A stretch of DNA of 56,182 nucleotides from a virus, in the IMG/VR virus record IMGVR_UViG_3300020187_000042, positions 1 to 56,182 of that record; one strand, given 5' to 3'. This document shows, piece by piece, positions 43,901 through 52,400 of this stretch. The notes beneath the pieces were generated by a model that saw nothing but the letters and a program-made list of their open reading frames with translations, was not told the origin of the DNA and made no database searches. Every line of letters starts with the position of its first letter. Within the stretch, counting starts at the first letter, position 1. Both the position numbers and the translations under genes were made by a program.

Positions 43901-44621
43901 AAGCGAGAGTGAGAGTATATATTGTATATTCACTAATAACTTTAAGTACAATAAGCTAAATATGAGACTCATTGATGCGTGTGTGTATCATGGAGAGGCT
44001 GTAAATAAATATATTAAACCTGGATCAAGTTGGCAGAAACCAGTAACTTCTAGAACTATTAGACTAGGAGGAGATAATAGTATAATACCAACACCATCAA
44101 ATCCGGTCACTACTCAATCGCTATCATTATCATCAATGACAGGATATACTTTATCCGGGTATCAACTCGATTTAGAAATAAACACAAACTATATACCCGT
44201 TAGTACAGAAGGATTCAAACTGATACAGATAGTGTATGACCCTGGAGACGGGACCGAGCTGCATATAAATAGTCGAGAGCTTGACGAGAGCCTTGGTAAT
44301 GTGGGTGTGGATATAACTACAATCCCAGATCAATCAGACTTCGGTGATCCACGAATCCCGGGATTCAAGCATAATTACAAGTTTGATAAGCCATCCGCAC
44401 ATACATATAGTGCTAGAGTTAGCGCTATCTTTAGCGATCATAGTAAGATAATATATGACTTATCAATAGAAACAGTACCCTACTCAGTGCAGTCAGCCTT
44501 TGAAGGTGTCAAGCTAATTGATTCAAAGATATACACTGATATAAATAATAATAACAAACAGTTACTAGTGCTAGAGACTCAATCACCACGCTACATATCA
44601 AACGTTGTAATTGATAGATAG
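40977..44621 (+). CDS. large baseplate structural protein, 1214 aa
   Basis: The N-terminal 320 residues resemble a wedge scaffold (PLTYVEWLPRV, helical LREWSAIELKSESQSRD, NTILGSNVMQLSAG). The middle is long and beta-rich with many Asp/Tyr/Gly turns. The C-terminus has a PKD-like domain (VYDPGDGTELH near 1085, then a HTYSARVSAIFSDHSKI strand pair), related to the one at the N-terminus of the preceding giant protein. T4 has gp8 and gp10 at this point. I cannot match it to either, so function is assigned only as baseplate or peripheral tail component. It has its own late box. Confidence 0.6.
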   Translation: MSLDITRNYTPINSITSPGMSRESPDIVDLHQPLTYVEWLPRVKGSTDDDLTNHYNIYLREWSAIELKSESQSRDIITSQYRSLIKDIALNYTTDEEKRFLTNINYTDPRHVESAIPFFAAKIKQITLYYARERDIIKQQKIKRSDSNTPLGTARNIKGITAEQTLLPDVSNLESGNIVSIDTSSVNLDYTISITELYDMSQSYFKDTTLPIDVNTFTDRATLIAQALEECAPSLILPGINLVLTNSSTLTQESTRQLESYNYSEFFNYIKDENNLNTIRYPAYINTILGSNVMQLSAGETMTVSSASKPWRNIFNRYNPVINNVPEDNSTYKSIDEIGGYFTPKNTSILTYYSKAPRPILLTDNTSSLLPDISRFGNSSFTGISGIPVDHAESITWLKADNSNGRLFGDIINSKTLAKFSGYTSADEIQLRPQVGVSRSTDDLDFFTGKNRSQWSQSDIFPVEGPNVFDIDTRIDTLLIDHRTVHKWRTDIFGNEYALYKNIQPSRKPTDSGNGSLIDELIEVAVGCQVIDGGDTLTERPDMYDRSIEYDIYDGGRAPGIDNKFEQSRNPRPFLDLRRRSGFDEFGQELYDEHNSWYVGIDPAPGTIGNKVSRIPITFHGFYKSPTFDEQAYGGMFTDEACGVIDPSSFQCEILDNYAFVNSTDDEDEYGRYISTHNPVSGIQDTFEQYVNPGTSSEWENVAFTGDSLSGIQQGETIDGALFNGDFCIDRVEDYAYNVDNIPYFDHSMTVSRTKYAEEVKDDIDINIQRTIYNQNTLTSGGLYFRSYNSKNILPISKAMANVFGNFDYFDSSDHAKIYNDIINDNIIDMDVIYNNILISTPTHLLIEKLNFSMSDTSLQSNNTSNVLLRTNDGNALEKPTGWFFNEDSNLLIVGNTAVHTVSSRTTVYPKLYSVDLDTLKYKQSFPNDDYPEDADNFMLTGDLSGFIVESIDQPIIKFNQKSDIYNVSYSATLSSESESIYCIFTNNFKYNKLNMRLIDACVYHGEAVNKYIKPGSSWQKPVTSRTIRLGGDNSIIPTPSNPVTTQSLSLSSMTGYTLSGYQLDLEINTNYIPVSTEGFKLIQIVYDPGDGTELHINSRELDESLGNVGVDITTIPDQSDFGDPRIPGFKHNYKFDKPSAHTYSARVSAIFSDHSKIIYDLSIETVPYSVQSAFEGVKLIDSKIYTDINNNNKQLLVLETQSPRYISNVVIDR

Positions 44622-44645
44622 AACATTGATAAACACAGCCTAGGG

Positions 44646-44653
44646 CATAAATA
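44646..44653 (+). promoter_or_regulatory. late promoter CATAAATA for portal
   Basis: Box 8 nt before the portal ATG. Confidence 0.75.
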
Positions 44654-44661
44654 TTGTATAG

Positions 44662-46434
44662 ATGGGCAATCAAAATTCAGGAAAACAATCTACATTCGGT
44701 AGAAACTTCATGTCATATGTGGCTTCCCGTATGCCTTATAGTTCCAACTATATAACAGATGGGATCAAGGATTTAAATCCTAAGTACAAGTACTTTCATA
44801 ACTCCGGAGGAGTGAAAAGGGATGTAGCGTTATCAAAGTCTAGTATAACACAACAAACAATGACCTGGGATCAGGGTGTTGGTGCAGTTGCTATTGACAA
44901 GAATTATCACTCGTATATGTACTCGAACGTTGATCAAGACAAGTACAAGAGATTGATGGATTATCGTATAATGGCTCAGTATGCCGAAGTGGGTGATGCT
45001 CTAGATGAAATTTGTGATGACTCTATAAATGTTGATGAGAACACCGGCAAGTTGGTTAATATAGATTTTAGAGATTCAGATTTAACTGAATCGGCTAAAG
45101 CAGAACTAACCAAAGAGTTTGACAAGCTGATGAGGTATTTTGACTTTGATAACAAGGGATGGGAGTATTATCGAAGCTTGTTAGTTGATGGAGAGGTGTA
45201 CTTTGAGCATATCATACATGAAGAGCATGTAGATCAGGGAATCCTAGGTATACTAGTGATACCAACAGAGTTGATAGATCCTATATATGATAACGTACAA
45301 AACACACTGATCAAAGGGTACCTATACCGACAACCAATTATTGATCCAAAAACTCAACAGGTTGAGAAGTATGAGTATATACCCTTTGACAAGAATCAAT
45401 GCACATATGTACACAGTGGTATATGGAACGGTGACAAGACTTTAAGGTTACCGTTCGTTGAGAATTGCAGAAGAGCTTACAGGCAGTTGACAATGGTAGA
45501 AGACAGTATCGTTATATATAGATTGGTCCGAGCACCAGAGAAATTAGTGTTCAATGTCGATGTAGGTAACATGCCTCCACCGAAAGCTGAAGCATATCTC
45601 AAAAAACTGATGCACAACTACTGGAACCGAAAGACATTTGATGCAGCTCAAGACGGTCAAGTGAATTCATTCAATCCCCAAAGCATGCTGGACAGCTTTT
45701 GGTTTGCCAAAAGAACCGGTAACACTGGAACGGAGGTGTCACAATTAGCAGGTGGAGCGAATCTTGGTGAATTGACTGACTTGATGTATTTTGTCAAGAA
45801 ACTATACAAAGCTCTCAAGGTACCTGGTAGTCGCCTAGAAGCGGAAGCTAGCTACAGTGACGGTACAGAGATTTTACGTGAAGAATTAAAATTCGCTAAA
45901 TTTATCATGAGACAGCATCAGAGATTTGCTGAAGCTCTCAAGAATACATTCATAACACAACTAAAGATGAAAAAGTTGTGGAAAGAATATGACCTCAAAG
46001 AAGATAATATTCATGTCGAGTTCAATCCACCAAATAGCTTTCATGCCATGCGTGAGCAGCAGATTTTTGAGATCAAGAGTGGAAATTTCTCTACAATGTC
46101 TGGTAATGACATGATATCCAATACATACTGTCAGAAGAAATATCTAGACTGGACGGACAAAGATGTGATCGCGAATCGTGCATTCCTCAAGAAAGACAAG
46201 GAATTAATGTGGGAGTTAACACAAATTGAGAGTCAAGGACCTAACTGGAGAGATGCCATGGAAGGCGCAGAGGGTGCTGAGGGTGAAGGTGACATGGGAA
46301 TGGGTGGTGACATGGGAGGCGCATTACCTCCAGCTGGTGATGTAGGAGCTCCACCTGATTTCGGTGGAATGCCTGATGACATGGGTGATGCAGGAGCAGA
46401 AGCACCACCAGTTGAAGAACCTCCCGTGGTATAA
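44662..46434 (+). CDS. 20: portal protein gp20
   Basis: This 590-aa protein (T4: 524 aa) has the conserved portal core: YRIMAQYAEVGDALDEICDD, GWEYYRSLLVDGEVYFEHI, VIPTELIDPIYD, then PAKAEAYLKKLM-type stem helices (PPPKAEAYLKKLMHNYWNRK) and LEAEASYSDGTEILREE. The dodecameric portal starts prohead assembly and is the packaging channel for gp17. The C-terminal 65 residues are a Gly/Met/Pro/Asp/Glu-rich tail beyond the family core. In T4 gp20 sits next to gp21-23; here it lies between baseplate and fibre genes. Confidence 0.93.
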   Translation: MGNQNSGKQSTFGRNFMSYVASRMPYSSNYITDGIKDLNPKYKYFHNSGGVKRDVALSKSSITQQTMTWDQGVGAVAIDKNYHSYMYSNVDQDKYKRLMDYRIMAQYAEVGDALDEICDDSINVDENTGKLVNIDFRDSDLTESAKAELTKEFDKLMRYFDFDNKGWEYYRSLLVDGEVYFEHIIHEEHVDQGILGILVIPTELIDPIYDNVQNTLIKGYLYRQPIIDPKTQQVEKYEYIPFDKNQCTYVHSGIWNGDKTLRLPFVENCRRAYRQLTMVEDSIVIYRLVRAPEKLVFNVDVGNMPPPKAEAYLKKLMHNYWNRKTFDAAQDGQVNSFNPQSMLDSFWFAKRTGNTGTEVSQLAGGANLGELTDLMYFVKKLYKALKVPGSRLEAEASYSDGTEILREELKFAKFIMRQHQRFAEALKNTFITQLKMKKLWKEYDLKEDNIHVEFNPPNSFHAMREQQIFEIKSGNFSTMSGNDMISNTYCQKKYLDWTDKDVIANRAFLKKDKELMWELTQIESQGPNWRDAMEGAEGAEGEGDMGMGGDMGGALPPAGDVGAPPDFGGMPDDMGDAGAEAPPVEEPPVV

Positions 46435-46459
46435 AACGGTAGGAACGGCACGTCTGAGC

Positions 46460-46467
46460 AATAAATA
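46460..46467 (+). promoter_or_regulatory. late promoter AATAAATA
   Basis: Box 8 nt before the ATG at 46476. Confidence 0.65.
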
Positions 46468-46475
46468 CTTAAGAC

Positions 46476-49397
46476 ATGTCAGATCAATATCAGCCAACAG
46501 CATACTACGATTGGGTTAACAGGACCCATGGAATACACCTAGTCACCGGAAATTACGAACTTGTACCATACGATTACTATGCAGGCGATGAGCTGCACAT
46601 GCAGAATGTCGTGTTTCGTAATTCAGAATATGTAACGCATGATAACACGCATGTAAGGTTTTTAAACAAATCTGATATAGATGTATATGATACAAGTAGC
46701 TTAACAATATACGATAGTGGTACGTTAACAATGCATACTAGCTCGGCTCCTGGAGCCAGAACATTTATTGTTGATGAGATTGGTAGAGTTGGTATTGGAA
46801 TGAACCACCTAGGTGAGCATGCTAGCTCATCGGAATCTCCTAGTTTTGATCTAGACGTTCGTGGTCAAGTAGGTATCGAGGACTATATCTATCATAATGA
46901 TGACACAGACACATACATGTTATTTGGTACTGACACCAAAGCACATCACGTGAATGCTGATGGATCGATCACACCACCAATTCCTCCACCAGATCAGGAT
47001 TATGATGAGGTGAACTTCCGAGTTGGTGGGGTTGACATGCTTCAGATGAAAGAGGATGACACACAAGACGTGTTTGTGGTTAACAAGAATCAAGCTGATG
47101 TTGATACAATAATCAGGACATCCACAAACACTCAGGCAGTGGTAGTGAGTGGTGACGGTAGTGAGGTGGTCATTAATGGTGATGGTAATAGTGACACTGA
47201 CTTTAGAGTAGAGGGTGACACCACACCTCATATGTTATATGTAGATACTAGTGAGGATCATGTTACTATCAACGGAGCAGCTAATGATGATACCGATCTA
47301 TTTACTGTCACTGGTAATGATAACGCCAGTCTGTCTGGTGCAAGTTTACTGAGTGTCAGTCCGACCGCAGTAGTGATCAATGAGGATAGCAATTTGATAG
47401 ACACTAGAATTGAATCTAACACAAACACCACTTCAATACTAGTCAAAGGAGATGGAACAGAAGTTGTTATTAATGATGACGGAAATGGTGATACTGATTT
47501 TCGAATCGAGTCTGACAAGAGTGAAAAGATGTTGTTTGTTGACGCAAGCACTGACATGATCACATTGAGTGGTCCAGGTGATGGAGACGACACAGCTATA
47601 TTTGATATACAGGGTAACGATGATGATGATTTGACAGGTGCTAGTTTGTTTTATGTTGACCCGACAGAGACAGTTCTTAATAGAGATGCAAATGATCACA
47701 ACTTCAGAGTAGTAGCACAAAATTTAGATCCACAGCAGGATACGACTGACACAGGTACTGATGGCAATGTACAGAATCACACTGCGGCGTTAGCATCACA
47801 CGCTTTGTTTGTTGACGCTACTAATGGAAGAGTGGGTTTAGGTCACAGTAACCCTGTCACTACACTTCACGTTGCAGGAAGTGCACATATTGAAGGTGAT
47901 TTGTGGGTCAAGGGTGTAACTAATCAGATTGACACATTGATCCACGCTACTAGTGCAATGGACATAACCAACATCGGAACCGGACCAGCTTTAACAGTAA
48001 CTCAATCAGGAGCACAACCAGTGGCGGTGTTCTGGGACAGAGATAATGATGATGTGCTTCAAGCTAGCTTGTATTTAGACGATCAAACGAAGATGGGTGT
48101 AGGTACTAGTACACCGCAGCATGCCCTACATGTTTCAGATACTATAGAGAGTCAGGGACCTGGGCCTGTTTACGCTACGCTAATGGTTGATCACAATTAT
48201 AACCATGGTGGAATTGGTGTTAACTCAACAACAGGAAATACTCAAAATCATCTCCGTTTTTATGATAACGGTGTATTTAAATGGCAGTTAAGACAACCAC
48301 TACAATACGTCACTAATCCTGATAGTATACGATTCAGTCATGATGATTATGGTGATGTATTGACGTTGCTTAATGACGGTAACGTGGGTATTGGGATGAG
48401 TGATCCTTTTATCAAGTTGTACTTAGAATCAACAGACGGAGTAAGAATACCAGTAGGTGACACTAGCCAGAGACCAGTAAGTGGGTTATTCGGGTTATCG
48501 GGATTACCATCAATAGCAGATTTCACACCGATGTATGGTACAATTCGATATAACACTGAATTGCAGACATTTGAAGGCTTCGGTCCAGGTGACACGTGGG
48601 GAAGTTTAGGTGGAGTTATAGATATAGATAGAGATACGTATTGGACTGCTTTGAATGACATAGATGGTGATTATTATCCAGATGACCCGGATCACTTGAG
48701 AGCGTTCGTTGGTGGTAATCCAGTAGGAACTAACAATCCAGGTAGTACGTCTGATAGCGAGTATGGTAATGATACGTCAAGTACGTTAGTGATGGATATA
48801 GAACGGAAGAGTTCCAAGATATACAATAGTGTGTACATACAAGGTGACGGAAACTTGTCCGGTTCCTCAGATAAGATGGAACGTATAATTCAGACTGGAT
48901 CGAAGACATATTACGAAAAGGTGATTTCATTCCAATACACTGGAGCACAAATACCCACCAAAAAGATAAACGTCGCCATACTCACTCAAGGGATGAATAG
49001 ATTCAACCTAACGGTAACAGGCTCTCGGAATTATACCGACGGTAGTAATCATCTAGCCTTTGGTTATGTATCAGTTGAAGGTTATACATACTGGGAAGCG
49101 GATCGAGATTTTACACACACTGTCACACAAGAGAACCACTCTATAGGTGAGCTACTATTAGAGAGTTACTCACAAGGAGTTAGATCGACACCTGATGCTG
49201 ATGTATCTAGTGGTAGTAGCACAGACGGTAATTACTTTATACAACAACTAAACATACAGCAAAATGGTTCATGGCCGAATACTGGACCTGGTCCCTACAC
49301 CTGTGAACTTCTAGTACAACTAGAAGTGAACAATCAAGCGACGAGAGATAGTGATATACAACCAAATCTTCTACCAGAAGTTCACATAATATCATAA
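46476..49397 (+). CDS. tail fibre-like structural protein, 973 aa
   Basis: A beta-rich, Asp/Gly/Thr/Asn-rich protein typical of marine phage fibres. Repeated VGIGM or VGLGH turns near DEIGRVGIG, NGRVGLGHSNPVTTLHVAGS and DGNVGIGMSDP are the beta-helix style seen before fibre tips. Residues about 212-409 hold two copies of a 99-residue unit (GDGSEVVINGDGN; GDGTEVVINDDGN). A QLQTFEG-like segment (YNTELQTFEGFGPGDTWGSL) marks a typical fibre shaft end. No peptidase or chaperone domain is seen. It has its own late box and precedes the giant fibre gene, so it may be a shaft or connector. Confidence 0.7.
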   Translation: MSDQYQPTAYYDWVNRTHGIHLVTGNYELVPYDYYAGDELHMQNVVFRNSEYVTHDNTHVRFLNKSDIDVYDTSSLTIYDSGTLTMHTSSAPGARTFIVDEIGRVGIGMNHLGEHASSSESPSFDLDVRGQVGIEDYIYHNDDTDTYMLFGTDTKAHHVNADGSITPPIPPPDQDYDEVNFRVGGVDMLQMKEDDTQDVFVVNKNQADVDTIIRTSTNTQAVVVSGDGSEVVINGDGNSDTDFRVEGDTTPHMLYVDTSEDHVTINGAANDDTDLFTVTGNDNASLSGASLLSVSPTAVVINEDSNLIDTRIESNTNTTSILVKGDGTEVVINDDGNGDTDFRIESDKSEKMLFVDASTDMITLSGPGDGDDTAIFDIQGNDDDDLTGASLFYVDPTETVLNRDANDHNFRVVAQNLDPQQDTTDTGTDGNVQNHTAALASHALFVDATNGRVGLGHSNPVTTLHVAGSAHIEGDLWVKGVTNQIDTLIHATSAMDITNIGTGPALTVTQSGAQPVAVFWDRDNDDVLQASLYLDDQTKMGVGTSTPQHALHVSDTIESQGPGPVYATLMVDHNYNHGGIGVNSTTGNTQNHLRFYDNGVFKWQLRQPLQYVTNPDSIRFSHDDYGDVLTLLNDGNVGIGMSDPFIKLYLESTDGVRIPVGDTSQRPVSGLFGLSGLPSIADFTPMYGTIRYNTELQTFEGFGPGDTWGSLGGVIDIDRDTYWTALNDIDGDYYPDDPDHLRAFVGGNPVGTNNPGSTSDSEYGNDTSSTLVMDIERKSSKIYNSVYIQGDGNLSGSSDKMERIIQTGSKTYYEKVISFQYTGAQIPTKKINVAILTQGMNRFNLTVTGSRNYTDGSNHLAFGYVSVEGYTYWEADRDFTHTVTQENHSIGELLLESYSQGVRSTPDADVSSGSSTDGNYFIQQLNIQQNGSWPNTGPGPYTCELLVQLEVNNQATRDSDIQPNLLPEVHIIS
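47110..47703 (+). repeat. two 297-bp (99-aa) direct repeats in fibre gene
   Basis: Protein-level duplication with a 297-bp period: GDGSEVV at 47151 and GDGTEVV at 47448. Similar order of motifs in both copies; clearly diverged at DNA level. Confidence 0.65.
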
Positions 49398-49400
49398 ATA
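49393..49400 (+). promoter_or_regulatory. late promoter CATAAATA for giant fibre
   Basis: Box overlapping the previous stop codon region, 10 nt before the ATG at 49411. Confidence 0.75.
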
Positions 49401-49410
49401 ATTTAAATAG

Positions 49411-52400
49411 ATGAATACACATAATATATCAGGGCAGGTTAACATAGATGACTTTGTAATAGGAAGAGAGATACCTGGGGTAACTAGAGATGGTAGCGGT
49501 AAGGATTATATAATACTGCACCGACATCAATCATCCGATACACATCCCACTAGATCATCAGAACACTACGTGCTTGGTACTATCACGGGAGTAAGAGGCA
49601 GCACCGGTTCATACAACCGAAAGCTCAATATTGAGATAAACTCTACAACAGCCTACGATACCACTCATATCAATGCTGTTAACAAAGGGTTTCCTGATAA
49701 TACTCTATGTAGAGTCTGTCAAGTAACGTACAGCTCAGTAATCTATACAGCTATAGAGATACCAACCGGATCTACTCTAAATACCTTCCGATTCACCGGG
49801 AGGCTATTCAACTCCTCTGGAGATAAATTTTTATCAATAGTCCATGGAGATGATACCAGCTTGAGCAACATCACTCGAATGACACCATCAGCTATCGATT
49901 TCCCTGGAGCTGTTAACATGAGAGGGTTGGATATATTAAATCAAGACGATGTTAAAACTATATCTTTTGATGGAGGTGCCTCCGGAGAGGGAGGAAGTCA
50001 GAGCATGAAGAACGCTAGTGGTCAAGAGACATTCAGCTTACTCTCTGGTAACGCAGGTCAGGGCTCAACACAAAGCTTGAAGAACGCTAGTGGTCAAGAG
50101 ACATTCAGCTTACTCTCTGGTAACGCAGGTCAGGGCTCAACACAAAGCTTGAAGAACGCTAGTGGTCAAGAGACATTCAATTTATCATCCGGTGGAAGCA
50201 ACGGTGAGAGTACGTTGGCTCTGAAAAACACAGCGGGTCAGAATACAGTCGCCCTTACTGGTGGTACTTCTAATGGTGGTGGAGGGTTATCTGTAAAAAA
50301 TAGCGCCGGTGCAGACACGTTCAATGTAGATGGTGGTGATAGTGGTGGTACTGCTTCCACGTCGATTCAAGGATCACTAGGTTTAAAAAACGCGTCTGGA
50401 CAAGAGACAATGAGTCTAGATGGTGGTGGAGCCGGAGCAGGTGCTACACAGAGCATGAAAAATGCTTCTGGTCAAGAGACATATAATTTAAGTTCAGGTG
50501 GTACGAGTGGTGGTAGCAGTCAGACGTTCAAAAACTCCTCTGGAGTCACGACAGTTGAAACTACCGGTGGTACATCATCAACAACCGCTGGAACAAGCTA
50601 TAGAAATGACGCTGGTATTGAAACATTATCATTAACTGTTGTTGATGGTGGTGGTGGATTGAGCGTGATGGACTCAGAAGGGAACTCCACAGTGTCTATG
50701 GACGGTGAATCCGGATCAATGGATGTGACTGGTACTGCAGCAATTTCAAATGCAGAGATAACACAATCAACAACTGAAACAATGTTCGTGACCGACAAGG
50801 TGGAGATGTTAGCCGGGACTAATCAACTTGGAGGAGAGTTTAGCCCGACAGGAGCAGCTCCAACTACACCTCACTTACATTTTTATGATAAATACTCCGG
50901 AACTTTTTTCGTGAGCGACGTGGTGGGGGTCATGAGCAGGTCTCAAGATGGTGTGACTTGGAGCACTTGTAGAGCTGATGGAATTACTAGCGCCAACATA
51001 ATAATGGAAATGACAAGCGTGCTCACATCAAACGGAAAAACCCGATTACTTGCTTTCATCAATCAAAATTTCAGCTCCGGGGTAGCTAGGACCGTGCGAA
51101 GTGATGACTTGGGAGACACTTGGGTAGCTCATGGTAGCTTGGTCATGGAGAGTACATATTACGCCGGCGGAAGTGTTTCCCGGAACAGAACACTTTATGG
51201 AGGCAGTAGTAATGACGTGATCACTAGAGACCACTTTTTAGCTGGTGTGAGTGGTTATGGTTTTTCTCCTTCTACGGTCCGTGGTAGTTACCCGTTTTAT
51301 GAAGATTATATAGGCAACACAACCAATAAGAACTATTTGAAAAACTTTTTCATATCTAGCTATATACGAGCAGCTTCACAAGAGATAGACGGTGACAATT
51401 ACCCGATTCGCAGAAATTTGAACCTCACCGCCGCGGAATTAGATTTTATATACATGCCTGAAGGTGACTGGTGGCACACCTCAACTAGAGAGGCGAACAA
51501 CTACGCATACAGTATCACAATGTATCATATATACTGGAATGCATGTTTGTATCATCACAAGGCGGACTTCTTCGTTGGAGCCGGCGGATCATATCCTGGT
51601 TCCAGTAACAGTGCAATGATGATCAGCGGACTGCGTCACATAATGAATCATAAAAATGCCGGTGGAACAATCAATCAATCTTTTGTCAATAGTTGCCCGG
51701 TCCGGTTGTTCTTCGTATGCAACACATCCACACCGTTGTATAATTCAAACGCCGGTTGGGCTTATAGTATAACAAGTGCTTCTTCCAATAGTGGTTTGAG
51801 AGATAGTATTCACTCATCATATGGCTGGATACCATATAGATCAACTTATATATTACCTTGGTCAACTGTACGAACAACTGCTGGTATCAATTCAATTGCA
51901 AATGGAGGATGGGGATTACAACATTACAATTTAGCTGGCGCGTGGGAGAAGGATGGTGTGGTTGGTCAATGGGGGGAGGAAGGAGTAAAACAAATCGGCA
52001 CCGGCTGGTATTCGATTATTGTTGATCCGTCTGATTCAGAATCGTGGTTGATGTTTAACAGCTCCGGAGTACATAAACTAGATACTAGAGCATTAACTGC
52101 TCAACACAACGTACAACACACAGGTGTTAACAATACAACAATCACCGGATACGGAGACCCAACTATGAGTGTTACAATGAACCGGTACTTTTCAGAAAAT
52201 GAACTGACCGGGTACCTTGCTGTCACAACAGCTCCTAGGAGCACTTTACTCACAAACAACTCAACTCTAGGTCAACGGAACAGTGCATCAAGATACATCA
52301 GAGGAAACACTGCAGGAACAACAGTAACATTAACACTTGATAATACTAGCGCGACAACAAACGCATCATACGGCAGTTACCCTACACAGGGAGATACAGT

